The notes under the pieces were generated by a model that saw only the letters and a program-made list of their open reading frames with translations, had not been told where the DNA came from and ran no database searches. 25,122 nucleotides of DNA from Blastococcus sp. CT_GayMR20 (lineage in GTDB: Bacteria; Actinomycetota; Actinomycetes; Mycobacteriales; Geodermatophilaceae), in contig NZ_SPQM01000068.1 of the NCBI RefSeq assembly GCF_004570345.1, positions 1 through 25,122 on the forward strand. The letters are read 5' to 3'. The translations under genes were made by a program, and so were the position numbers. Positions 1 through 10,120 of this stretch are shown here, in pieces; within the stretch, counting starts at the first letter, position 1, and each line of letters starts with the position of its first letter.

Positions 1-1
1 C

Positions 2-85
2 CGGTTGCTGGTGTCCGCCGGCACCGACGCCGTGGTCGTGGACGACCTGCCGGAGGCGCTGGTGGCACTGAGCCCTTCCCCATAG
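2..85 (+). CDS. C-terminal end of a possible HAD-family hydrolase (partial)
   Basis: An open frame enters from the left edge and stops at TAG 83-85, giving 27 residues that contain GTDAVVVDDLPEALVAL. A 'GAD-V-DDLPEL--LL' ending is common at the C-terminus of haloacid dehalogenase-type phosphatases such as phosphoglycolate phosphatase and beta-phosphoglucomutase relatives. No catalytic motif lies inside the window, so the family call rests on this tail alone. The gene converges with the PfpI-family gene on the other strand. Confidence 0.4.
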   Translation, partial: RLLVSAGTDAVVVDDLPEALVALSPSP

Positions 86-95
86 CCGGGAACCG

Positions 96-135
96 GGCCG
101 ATTCACGCCACGCGATCGCCGGGGCACGATCGGCC
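96..135. terminator. Weak inverted repeat between convergent genes
   Basis: GGCCGAT at 96-102 is the exact reverse complement of ATCGGCC at 129-135, with 26 bases between. It sits between two convergent stop codons and could act as a terminator for both strands. The loop is long and there is no T tract, so support is slight. Confidence 0.22.
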
Positions 136-145
136 TCCCGGACCC

Positions 146-868
146 TCAGCCCTGTGCGGCTGGACCACGAAGGACGCGTTGGGCGGCAGCGGCCAGGCCG
201 ATGGCCACCACGGCGGCGGCTGACGGCTTGGGCGACCATCGCAGCGCGCCGACGGCCCAGCCGACTGGCGCGTCGGGCTGCCGATCGGACTCGCGACGCG
301 GTGCTGTCGTCGGCTCCGGCGATGTCTCGGCGAAGGCATCGAGCATTCCCGTGACGAAGGCGGCCATGTCCTGGGGCCCTCTGCTCGTGATGAGGTTCCC
401 GTCCCGGACGAGCTCCTGATCGAGCCAGGTGGCACCCGCGTTCACCAGGTCGTCGCGGATCCCTGGCCAGGAGGTGAGGGTCCGTCCGTCCAGGACCCCC
501 GCCGACGCGAGTACCCACGGTCCATGACAGAGGGTGGCGATCGGCTTCCCACTCGCGGCGAACGCGCGAACGAACTCCCGCGCCGGGGCGGACTGCCGGA
601 GCAGGTCGGGATTGATGAACCCGCCGGGCAGCAGGAGGCCGTCGTAGTCGCCGGGATCGGCTTCGCCGACCGTCTTGTCCACGCGGACCCGGCTGGCCGG
701 CATGTGCAGGTTCACCCCGCGGATCCGTCCGCGCCGCAGGGACACGACGTCCACCTTGGCGCCGGCCGCCTTCAGCGCTCGCAGCGGGACGATCAGCTCC
801 ACCTTCTCGAAGCCGTCGGCCGCCAGGGCGGCGATCGTGCGGCCCTTGAGCCGGCGTCTGGTGGGCAT
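146..868 (-). CDS. DJ-1/PfpI family protein (type 1 glutamine amidotransferase-like) with extra C-terminal tail
   Basis: A 240-residue protein of the DJ-1/PfpI superfamily, whose members include stress-response glyoxalases or deglycases and proteases; the substrate here is unknown. The family signatures are GFEKVEL (Glu21 or Glu24), the LLLPGG turn at about 78-83 and the nucleophile elbow ATLCHGPW, placing the catalytic Cys at 114 followed by His115. The PfpI fold should end near residue 190. The last 50 residues are extra: a polar charged stretch, then an Ala/Val-rich hydrophobic run of about 15 residues ending in RVLRG, which could be a weak tail anchor. A good Shine-Dalgarno (AGGGGG) precedes the ATG. 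The gene appears to stand alone. Confidence 0.85.
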   Translation of the reverse strand: MPTRRRLKGRTIAALAADGFEKVELIVPLRALKAAGAKVDVVSLRRGRIRGVNLHMPASRVRVDKTVGEADPGDYDGLLLPGGFINPDLLRQSAPAREFVRAFAASGKPIATLCHGPWVLASAGVLDGRTLTSWPGIRDDLVNAGATWLDQELVRDGNLITSRGPQDMAAFVTGMLDAFAETSPEPTTAPRRESDRQPDAPVGWAVGALRWSPKPSAAAVVAIGLAAAAQRVLRGPAAQG

Positions 869-1363
869 GTCGTCCCCCTGTCGCTCGATGGCGCAGAGAT
901 GGTCGGAACTCCCGTGCGGCGGGAACTCCGATCAGGGCGCCACTGAACTGCTCATACGTGGCTGGCTGCTCAGCGGTGTGCGGGGTACCCACACCCGACA
1001 CCCGGACACGTGTCTGGCGACTCGGTCCGAACTGACCGCCGGCGATCATGGGCAGGACGTCGGTCACGCCCATTCCGCTCTGCTCCTCGTGGACGGCGTC
1101 CCGGTGACGGTTCCGAGCGCCCGGGCCACGCCAGTGCCCTGTTCCGCCGCTCACCGGCTACGAACACGTGCACTGAGGCGTGAGTCGCCAGGCTGCTGCT
1201 CCGGAGTTCGAGTCCTGGCGCCGCCAGCTGGCCGTCGCGGCCGCACTCCCGCGTCCTCACGCCGGCCGATGCGATCAGAGCGGGCCCGCGACGTGGGTCT
1301 CGCGCACGTCGACGGCGTGGGCGATGCTCAGGCGTCCACCGCACCGGTCGAGAAGGGGCCCGC
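869..1363. other. Long intergenic region without a convincing gene
   Basis: About 495 bases between the divergent PfpI-family gene and the cyclase gene. Open frames cross it, but their translations look like the Arg/Pro/Ser-rich shadows usual in high-GC DNA. It contains a near-perfect palindrome at 1002-1017 (CCGGACACGTGTCTGG, one G-T mismatch) that could be an operator. It also holds GTTCGAGTCC near 1207-1216 followed by CGCCGCCA, resembling the T-loop and 3' end of a tRNA, but no matching 5' half is present. The promoters of both flanking genes should lie here; I could not single them out. Confidence 0.5.
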
Positions 1364-2137
1364 ATGCCGATCTTGGAGAGTTTCGCCGCTGCGCTGACAG
1401 GAGGGGGCGTCGACGTCGTAGACCTCACGGCGCCCCTGTCGGCGGACACGCCTGTCATCCAGCTTCCGCCGGAGTTCGCACAGACCGCCCGCTTCGAGCT
1501 CGAGGAGCTCAGCCGCTACGACGACCGTGGACCGGCCTGGTACTGGAACAACATCCGCACCGGCGAGCACACCGGCACGCATCTCGACGCGCCCAACCAC
1601 TGGGTCACCGGCAAGGACGGCGGGGACGTCGCCTCGATCCCGGCGGCCCGGCTGATCGCGCCGGCCGTCGTCCTGGATTTCTCCGATCGCGTGGCCGCGG
1701 AGCCCGACTTCCTCCTCGAGGTGCAGCACGTCCGCGAGTGGGAGGAGGCCCACGGCCCTCTGCCGGCCGGCGGCTGGCTGCTGTACCGCACCGGCTGGGA
1801 CGCCCGCTCGGACTCGCAGGAGCGCTTCCTGAACGCCGACGCGGACGGCCCGCACACGCCCGGGGTGTCGACGGACTGCGCCCGCTGGCTGGGGGAGGAG
1901 GCGCCGATCCTCGGCCTGGGCGTCGAGACCGTCGGGACCGACGCGGGCGCGGCACACTCCTTCGATCCGCCGTTCCCGTGCCACGCCGCACTCATGGGCA
2001 GCGGCAAGTACGGCCTGACCCAGCTGCAGAACCTGGCCCAGCTACCCCCGCGAGGCGCGGTCCTGGTGGTGGCGCCGCTGCCGATCGTCTCCGGCTCGGG
2101 CTCCCCGGCGCGGGTGCTGGCGCTCGTCGAGCGGTGA
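1364..2137 (+). CDS. Cyclase family (kynurenine formamidase / isatin hydrolase-like) metal-dependent hydrolase
   Basis: A 257-residue protein of the cyclase family (PF04199), metal-dependent amide hydrolases that include KynB-type N-formylkynurenine formamidase and isatin hydrolase. The family metal motif HxGTHxDxPxH is intact as HTGTHLDAPNH, giving His69, His73, Asp75 and His79. The opening VVDLTAPLSADTPV matches the usual first strand. A Shine-Dalgarno (GAAGGGG) precedes the ATG. The stop overlaps the GTG of the next gene by 4 bases, so the two are surely co-translated. Pairing with a thiamine-diphosphate enzyme suggests that the hydrolase opens a ring to give a 2-oxo acid that the partner then decarboxylates; isatin to isatinate to anthranilate is one precedent-like route. 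The family is secure, the substrate is inference. Confidence 0.85.
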   Translation: MPILESFAAALTGGGVDVVDLTAPLSADTPVIQLPPEFAQTARFELEELSRYDDRGPAWYWNNIRTGEHTGTHLDAPNHWVTGKDGGDVASIPAARLIAPAVVLDFSDRVAAEPDFLLEVQHVREWEEAHGPLPAGGWLLYRTGWDARSDSQERFLNADADGPHTPGVSTDCARWLGEEAPILGLGVETVGTDAGAAHSFDPPFPCHAALMGSGKYGLTQLQNLAQLPPRGAVLVVAPLPIVSGSGSPARVLALVER

Positions 2138-3768
2138 ACGTCGCGACGGCGGTGGGGGAGGCCCTGGTGGGCTGCGGCATCGGCGCCGTGTTCGGGGTGG
2201 TGGGGTCGGGCAACTTCGAGGTCACCAACGCGATGATCGCCGCGGGTGCCCGGTACGTGGCCGCGCGACATGAGGGCGGCGCCGCGACGATGGCCGATGC
2301 CTACGCGCGGATGACCGGCGGTGTGGCGGGGCTGAGCGTCCACCAGGGGTGCGGGCTGACCAACGCGATGACCGGCATCACCGAGGCCGCGAAGAGCCGG
2401 ACCCCCCTGGTCGTGGTCGCGGCCGAGGCGACCCGCCCCAGCTCCAACTTCCACGTCGACCAGCGGGCGCTGGCTGTGGCGGTGGGCGCGGTATCCATGC
2501 GGGTCACGTCGGCGGACCAGGCGGTGGAGCAGGCGGCCGCGGCAGTGGCCACCGCGGTGGCGGAGCGGCGGGTCGTCCTGCTGAACCTCCCGCTCGACGT
2601 GCAGACCCAGGAAGCCGGCCCGGTCGAGCCGGCCCCGATGCCGGCGGGTCCGCCGCGCGTGCAGGTGGAGGACGCGGACCTGGAGCGGCTCGCCGCGGCG
2701 CTCCGCACGGCCCAGCGGCCGGTGTTCGTGGCCGGGCGGGGCGCCCGCGGGCCCGGCTGCCGCGAGGCCCTGGAGCGGCTGGCTGACCGCAGCGGTGCAC
2801 TGCTGGCGACATCCGCCGTGGCGAAGGGCCTGTTCACCGGCAGCCCGTGGGCGCTCGACGTGTCCGGCGGCTTCGCCACACCCCTGGCCGCCGAGCTGAT
2901 CAGCGGTGCCGACCTGGTCATCGGCTGGGGCTGCTCGCTCAACATGTGGACGATGCGGCACGGCCGGTTGATCGCCGACGGCGCCGTCGTCGTCCAGGTC
3001 GACGTCGATCCCGACGCGCTCGGGTCGCAGCGGAGCCTGGCCTTCGGTGTGGTGGGGGACGTGCGCCAGGTGGCCGAGGCCGTGGCGGTGGCCCTGCCCG
3101 GTGCGGCGAGCGGGTACCGCTCCGACGAGGTGCGGCGGGCGATCGAGGAGCGGGGGCGCTGGCGGGACGCGCCCTTCACCGAGGTCACCGAAGCCGGGCG
3201 GATCGATCCGCGGACGCTCACGACGGCCCTCGATGACCTCCTCCCGGCCGAACGGATCGTGTCGGTCGACTCGGGCAACTTCATGGGCTACCCGAGCATG
3301 TTCCTGGGCGTGCCGGACGAGTTCGGGTTCTGCTTCACCCAGGCCTTCCAGTCCGTCGGGCTGGGCCTGGCGACCGCGATCGGCGCCGCGGTGGCACGGC
3401 CCGACCGGCTGCCGGTGGCGGCCCTGGGCGACGGCGGGACGCTCATGGGGGCCTCGGAGCTGGAGACCGTGGTCCGGCTCGGGCTGCCGATGGTCGTGGT
3501 CGTGTACGACGACGGGGCCTACGGCGCCGAGGTGCACCACTTCGGCCCGCACGGCGCGCCGCTGGACACCGTCCGGTTTCCGGAGACCGACTTCGCGGCA
3601 GTGGCTCGCGGCTTCGGGTTCGAGGCGGTCACCGTCCGCGGGCGGGAGGACCTGGGAGGGGTGGCCTCCTGGCTCGAGGGCCCTCGGACCGACCCCCTGC
3701 TGATCGATGCGAAGGTGCAGCGCTCGGAGCCGTCCTGGTGGCTCGAGGAGGCGTTCCGCGGCCACTGA
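2134..3768 (+). CDS. Thiamine-diphosphate-dependent enzyme (acetolactate synthase / benzoylformate decarboxylase-like)
   Basis: A 544-residue enzyme with the three-domain layout of the pyruvate oxidase/decarboxylase family: N-terminal pyrimidine-binding domain (about 1-165), central domain (about 185-320) and C-terminal diphosphate-binding domain (about 360-540). The cofactor-activating Glu is Glu47 in RHEGG. The diphosphate motif starts at GDGG (432-435) and ends in YDDGAYG (458-464), where the usual NN is replaced by DD. The GTG start at 2134 overlaps the cyclase stop; an in-frame upstream extension of 318 codons is rejected because it runs antiparallel in sense to the cyclase gene. Likely reactions are decarboxylation or carboligation of a 2-oxo acid. 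I would not call it acetolactate synthase: there is no regulatory subunit gene or branched-chain context. Confidence 0.85.
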   Translation: MNVATAVGEALVGCGIGAVFGVVGSGNFEVTNAMIAAGARYVAARHEGGAATMADAYARMTGGVAGLSVHQGCGLTNAMTGITEAAKSRTPLVVVAAEATRPSSNFHVDQRALAVAVGAVSMRVTSADQAVEQAAAAVATAVAERRVVLLNLPLDVQTQEAGPVEPAPMPAGPPRVQVEDADLERLAAALRTAQRPVFVAGRGARGPGCREALERLADRSGALLATSAVAKGLFTGSPWALDVSGGFATPLAAELISGADLVIGWGCSLNMWTMRHGRLIADGAVVVQVDVDPDALGSQRSLAFGVVGDVRQVAEAVAVALPGAASGYRSDEVRRAIEERGRWRDAPFTEVTEAGRIDPRTLTTALDDLLPAERIVSVDSGNFMGYPSMFLGVPDEFGFCFTQAFQSVGLGLATAIGAAVARPDRLPVAALGDGGTLMGASELETVVRLGLPMVVVVYDDGAYGAEVHHFGPHGAPLDTVRFPETDFAAVARGFGFEAVTVRGREDLGGVASWLEGPRTDPLLIDAKVQRSEPSWWLEEAFRGH

Positions 3769-3820
3769 CAGGCCGGCCCGGTAGCGCATGGAGGGGCGGC
3801 AGCCGGCAGATTGCCGCTGA

Positions 3821-6594
<2,774 letters not shown>

Positions 6595-6595
<1 letters not shown>

Positions 6596-7365
6596 TGGGG
6601 ATTCTCGACGGCAAGAAGGTCCTGGTCACCGGCGTGCTGACGGAGGCCTCGATCGCCTTCGCCACGGCCCGGCTCGCCCAGGAGCAGGGTGCCACCCTCG
6701 TCCTGTCCAACTTCGGGCGTGCGCTGTCACTGTGCCAGCGGATCGCGAAGCGGCTGCCGCAGGAGGCGGCCGTCGTCGAGCTCGACGTGACGGACACCGA
6801 GCACCTGTCGACGCTGGCCGACCGGCTGCGCCAGCAGGGCTTCGACACCCTCGACGGCGTCGTCCACTCCATCGGCTTCGCCCCCCAGGAGGCCATGGGC
6901 GAGGGATTCCCCGAGGTCGCGTGGGAGCACGCCGCCACGGCCTTCCAGGTGTCGGCATGGTCCTACGCCTCGCTCACCCAGGCCTGCCGGCCGCTGCTGG
7001 CGAACCCTTCCTCGGTCGTCGGGCTCACCTTCGACGCCTCCGTCGCCTGGCCGGTCTACGGCTGGATGGGCGCGGCGAAGGCGGCGCTGGAGTCGACGAG
7101 CCGCTACGTGGCCCGGGAGCTCGGCCGCGACGGCGTGCGGTCCAACATCGTCGCCGCCGGCCCGCTGCGCAGCATGGCGATGAAGTCCATCCCGGGCAGC
7201 GCCCAGTTCGAGGAGGCCTGGGAGGGCCGCGCGCCGCTCGGCTGGTCGGTCACCGACACCGAGCCGGCCGGCAAGGCAGTCGTCGCGCTGCTGTCGGACT
7301 GGTTCCCCGCCACCACCGGCGAGATCGTGCACGTCGACGGAGGCTTCCACGCCGTCGGCGTGTGA
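6595..7365 (+). CDS. inhA: NADH-dependent enoyl-[acyl-carrier-protein] reductase (InhA/FabI type)
   Basis: A 256-residue enoyl-ACP reductase that performs the last reduction of each fatty acid elongation cycle. It resembles mycobacterial InhA: TGVLTEASIAF near the N-terminus, HSIGFAPQEAM, the DASVAWPVYGWMGAAKAALES region with catalytic Tyr155 and Lys162, PLRSMAMKSIPG, and the RAPLGW...LLSDWFPATTGEIVHVDGG ending. The Tyr-x6-Lys spacing is that of enoyl-ACP reductases rather than the Tyr-x3-Lys of FabG. The start overlaps the fabG stop by one base (TGATG), indicating translational coupling. InhA is the isoniazid and triclosan target in mycobacteria; whether this organism makes mycolic acids cannot be read here. 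Confidence 0.93.
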
Positions 7366-7402
7366 GCTGCATCCGCCCTCGCCCCCAGGAAGAAGAGCAC
7401 CC

Positions 7403-8536
7403 GTGCCCCGCGCCACCGTCGACATCACGCCCGCAGGTCAACACCCCGACGAGGACCCGTCCCTCGCCGTCCGCAACAACGGCGGGGCCGACCCGTCGAC
7501 CGAGCCGGCCCCACCGGGACGGCGGGAGGCGCTGCTGGTGCTCTCCTTCGGCGGGCCCGAGGGCCACGACGACGTGATGCCGTTCCTCGAGAACGTCACC
7601 CGCGGACGCGGCATCCCGCGGGAGCGGCTCGAGGAGGTCGCCGAGCACTACCACCACTTCGGCGGCGTCAGCCCGATCAACGACCAGAACAAGGCGCTGA
7701 TCGGAGCCGTCGAGAAGGAGCTGGCCGCCGCGGGCGTCGACGTGGCCGTCTACTGGGGCAACCGCAACTGGGCTCCCTACGTCGAGGACACCTGGCGGCA
7801 GATGGCCGAGGACGGCATCGAGCACGTCTACGTCTTCCCGACCTCGGCCTACGCGTCCTTCTCCGGCTGCCGGCAGTACCACGAGGACATCGCCCGGGCG
7901 CGGGTCTCGTCCGGCGGGGGACCGACGGCGGAGAAGCTGCCGCACTACTACGACACCCCGGGGTTCGTGCAGGCCAACGCCGACGCCCTGGCGGAGGCGC
8001 TGGGATCGCTCCCGGTGCACCTGCGCGGCTCCGCGCGGCTCGTGGCGACGGCGCACAGCATCCCCGACTCCATGGCGGCCGTCGCCGGGCCGCAGGGGCA
8101 CGCCTACGAGGCCGAGCTGATGGCCGCCGCCGAGCGCGTCGTGGCCGAGGCGGCGCCCGGCCGGGCGTTCGACCTCGTGTGGCAGAGCCGCAGCGGGCCG
8201 CCCTCGGTGCCGTGGCTGGAGCCCGACGTCAACGACCACCTCCGTGCGCTGTCGGCGAGCGGTGAGCAGGCCGTCGTCCTCTTCCCGGTCGGGTTCATCA
8301 GCGACCACCTCGAGGTGATCTGGGACCTCGACAACGAGGCACGGGAGACGGCCGAGGGGCTCGGGCTCGCCTTCGCGCGCGCAGCGACGGCGGGCACGCA
8401 CCCGGCGTTCGTCGAGTCGATCCGGGTGCTCCTGGAGGAGCGCCGCGCCGGGGGACTGCCGCGCCTGGGCACCAACTGCCCCGCGTCCTGCTGCTTCGTC
8501 CGCCGGTCGAGCGCCCAGATGCCTTCCGCCGGCTGA
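7403..8536 (+). CDS. hemH: Ferrochelatase (coproporphyrin ferrochelatase type)
   Basis: A 377-residue ferrochelatase, which inserts iron into a porphyrin. In actinobacteria the substrate is normally coproporphyrin III (the enzyme is also called CpfC). LVLSFGGPEGHDDVMPFLENV opens the domain at about residue 45, SPINDQN and the active-site ATAHSIPD follow, and FPVGFISDHLEVIWDLDNEA is the second signature. Cys156 (SGCRQY) and Cys359, Cys363 and Cys364 (NCPASCC) could ligate the [2Fe-2S] cluster known in actinobacterial ferrochelatases. The first 40 residues are a polar, probably disordered extension. A GTG start with AGGAAGAAG upstream, 37 bases after inhA, makes it the third operon gene. Confidence 0.93.
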   Translation: MPRATVDITPAGQHPDEDPSLAVRNNGGADPSTEPAPPGRREALLVLSFGGPEGHDDVMPFLENVTRGRGIPRERLEEVAEHYHHFGGVSPINDQNKALIGAVEKELAAAGVDVAVYWGNRNWAPYVEDTWRQMAEDGIEHVYVFPTSAYASFSGCRQYHEDIARARVSSGGGPTAEKLPHYYDTPGFVQANADALAEALGSLPVHLRGSARLVATAHSIPDSMAAVAGPQGHAYEAELMAAAERVVAEAAPGRAFDLVWQSRSGPPSVPWLEPDVNDHLRALSASGEQAVVLFPVGFISDHLEVIWDLDNEARETAEGLGLAFARAATAGTHPAFVESIRVLLEERRAGGLPRLGTNCPASCCFVRRSSAQMPSAG

Positions 8537-8558
8537 CGTCGCGGGGCGACCATGCGGC

Positions 8559-9419
8559 ATGGCCGATCTCCCGGCGGTGGCCGTCCACCCGGGCAACCGG
8601 GACCAACTGCGCGCCTGGGACGGCGACGGCGGCGCGTACTGGGCCGCGCGCGCCGAGTACTTCGAGCGCGCGGTCGCCCGCTACACCGCACCGTTCTTCG
8701 CCGCCGCCGGCATCGGCCACCACGATCGCGTGCTGGACGTCGGGTGCGGCTCCGGTGGTACGACCCGTGAGGCCGCCCGGCGGGCGCCCGCGGGTGCAGC
8801 CGTCGGCGTGGACCTGTCCTCGGCGATGCTCGAGGTGGCCCGGCGCGCGGCGGAGCGGGAAGGACTGGGCAACGTCCGGTTCGTGCAGGCGGACGCACAG
8901 GTCCACCCGTTCCCGGCGGGCTCCTTCGACGTCGCCGTCAGCCGCACCGGTGCGATGTTCTTCGCCGACCCGGTGGCGGCGTTCACCAACATCGGGCGGG
9001 CGCTGGTCGGCGGCGGACGGCTGGTCCTGCTCGTCTGGCAGACACCGGCGGCGAACGAATGGTTCCGCGAGATCGCCGGGTCGCTCGCGCCGGGGCGGCC
9101 CTTGCCGACGCCGCCACCCGGGGTCCCGAGCCCGTTCTCGCTGGCCGATCCCGACCGGGTCCGGACCATCCTCGGGACGGCCGGCTTCGGCGAGATCGAC
9201 GTGACGGGGGTGGCGGAGCCGGAGTGGTTCGGGCGGGACGTCGACGACGCCGTCTCGTTCATCCACGGCCTCGCCGGCTGGATGCTCGAGGGCCAGGACG
9301 ACGACGCCCGGGCCCGGGCGCTGGCCGACCTGCGCCGTTCGGCCGAGCGGCACCTGACCGAGGACGGCGTCGAGTTCGGCTCGGCGGCGTGGCTGGTCAC
9401 CGCCCGTCGGGCGGCGTGA
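8559..9419 (+). CDS. Class I SAM-dependent methyltransferase
   Basis: A 286-residue methyltransferase of the broad type 11/25 group. The SAM-binding motif I is VLDVGCGSGG (58-67), with acidic Asp85 after the second strand (VGVDLSS) and QADAQ at the third. The N-terminal W-D-G-D-G-AYWA-R-A-YF pattern is shared by many small-molecule methyltransferases of this group. The substrate cannot be inferred. It follows hemH by 22 bases, so it may be read through from the fabG operon, but no Shine-Dalgarno is evident; an ATG 7 bases upstream is out of frame. It converges with the hemerythrin-like gene. Confidence 0.85.
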   Translation: MADLPAVAVHPGNRDQLRAWDGDGGAYWAARAEYFERAVARYTAPFFAAAGIGHHDRVLDVGCGSGGTTREAARRAPAGAAVGVDLSSAMLEVARRAAEREGLGNVRFVQADAQVHPFPAGSFDVAVSRTGAMFFADPVAAFTNIGRALVGGGRLVLLVWQTPAANEWFREIAGSLAPGRPLPTPPPGVPSPFSLADPDRVRTILGTAGFGEIDVTGVAEPEWFGRDVDDAVSFIHGLAGWMLEGQDDDARARALADLRRSAERHLTEDGVEFGSAAWLVTARRAA

Positions 9420-9426
9420 GACGCGG

Positions 9427-9441
9427 CCGGCCTCAGGCCGG
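9427..9441. terminator. Small GC hairpin between convergent genes
   Basis: CCGGCC and GGCCGG form a perfect 6-base stem around TCA, which is itself the complement of the stop codon of the minus-strand hemerythrin gene. It is short and lacks a T tract. Confidence 0.3.
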
Positions 9442-10080
9442 GGCGGACGCGCGCCAGACCGGAGCGATCTCGCGGTTGTAACGGCGGCCGAAGAGCTTCG
9501 CGAGCAGGCTCACGACCGGCGTCGGTACGGTCTTCCTGAGGAACGCCCGGTGCTCGTCGCTCATCCCGTCGGTGAGCCAGGCGAAGAACTGACCGGCCAC
9601 GCCCGGTGGCTGCCGGCTGAGCTTCTTCTCGACCGCCTTCCACTCGGGGGTGTCGGTGTACCGGTGCAGCTGCGGCTCCAGCTCGGACTCCTCGTGCGCG
9701 AGGTGACCGTTGACGACCTCCTGGGTGCGGACGACGCTGGCGCGGGCGGCCGCGGCATCGGCGGCCGATCCGGTGCGGGCCACGGTCGCCATGGCGGTGT
9801 CGGTCTCGGCGAGCGCCTCGGCCATCGTGTGGTGCTCGGCCTCCATCGTGGACAGGAGGTCCGGGTCGACGCCGACCTTCGACAGCATCGGCCAGATGTA
9901 GGTGTCCTCGCCCTCGTGGTGGTGGGTCAGCTCCCGGCGGAGGTTGGCGAAGGCGCGCTGCAGGTCCTGGGCGCGGGCCCGGTCGCCGTCGGGCAGCCGG
10001 CCCAGCGCGGCCGACAGGCGGTCGAGGTCGCGGCGCACGGCCCCGTGGATCAACCGGTTCATCGTCATCGGCTCGGTCAT
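9433..10080 (-). CDS. Hemerythrin HHE cation-binding domain protein
   Basis: A 215-residue protein whose first 145 residues form a four-helix hemerythrin-like domain that binds a di-iron centre. Candidate ligands are His12, His54 or His55 with Glu58 (HHHEGED), His83/His84 (EAEHH), and His126 with His129-Glu130 (HLAHEE). Such proteins bind oxygen, sense redox or take part in NO or iron homeostasis. The C-terminal 70 residues are not part of the usual domain and end in a basic, partly hydrophobic helix. No Shine-Dalgarno is present; TAGCGT lies 9 bases before the ATG (10090-10095), so a very short leader is possible. The conserved protein upstream is codirectional, 40 bases away. Confidence 0.85.
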   Translation of the reverse strand: MTEPMTMNRLIHGAVRRDLDRLSAALGRLPDGDRARAQDLQRAFANLRRELTHHHEGEDTYIWPMLSKVGVDPDLLSTMEAEHHTMAEALAETDTAMATVARTGSAADAAAARASVVRTQEVVNGHLAHEESELEPQLHRYTDTPEWKAVEKKLSRQPPGVAGQFFAWLTDGMSDEHRAFLRKTVPTPVVSLLAKLFGRRYNREIAPVWRASAPA

Positions 10081-10120
10081 GGCCGGGGACGCTAGCGAGA
10101 GTCGCCGTCGATGTGGCCGC

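Noticed and set aside
1150..1224. A complete tRNA gene
   Set aside because: Only the T-loop and acceptor-like 3' end are present; no cloverleaf can be folded and the 5' acceptor strand is missing.
1180..2133. In-frame upstream extension of the thiamine-diphosphate enzyme by 318 codons
   Set aside because: It overlaps the whole cyclase gene in another frame and is Arg/Pro-rich shadow sequence; the GTG at 2134 overlaps the cyclase stop in the usual way and begins the conserved domain.
2134..3768. Calling the thiamine-diphosphate enzyme acetolactate synthase (ilvB)
   Set aside because: No ilvN or branched-chain genes nearby, the cofactor motif differs, and it is coupled to a cyclase-family hydrolase.
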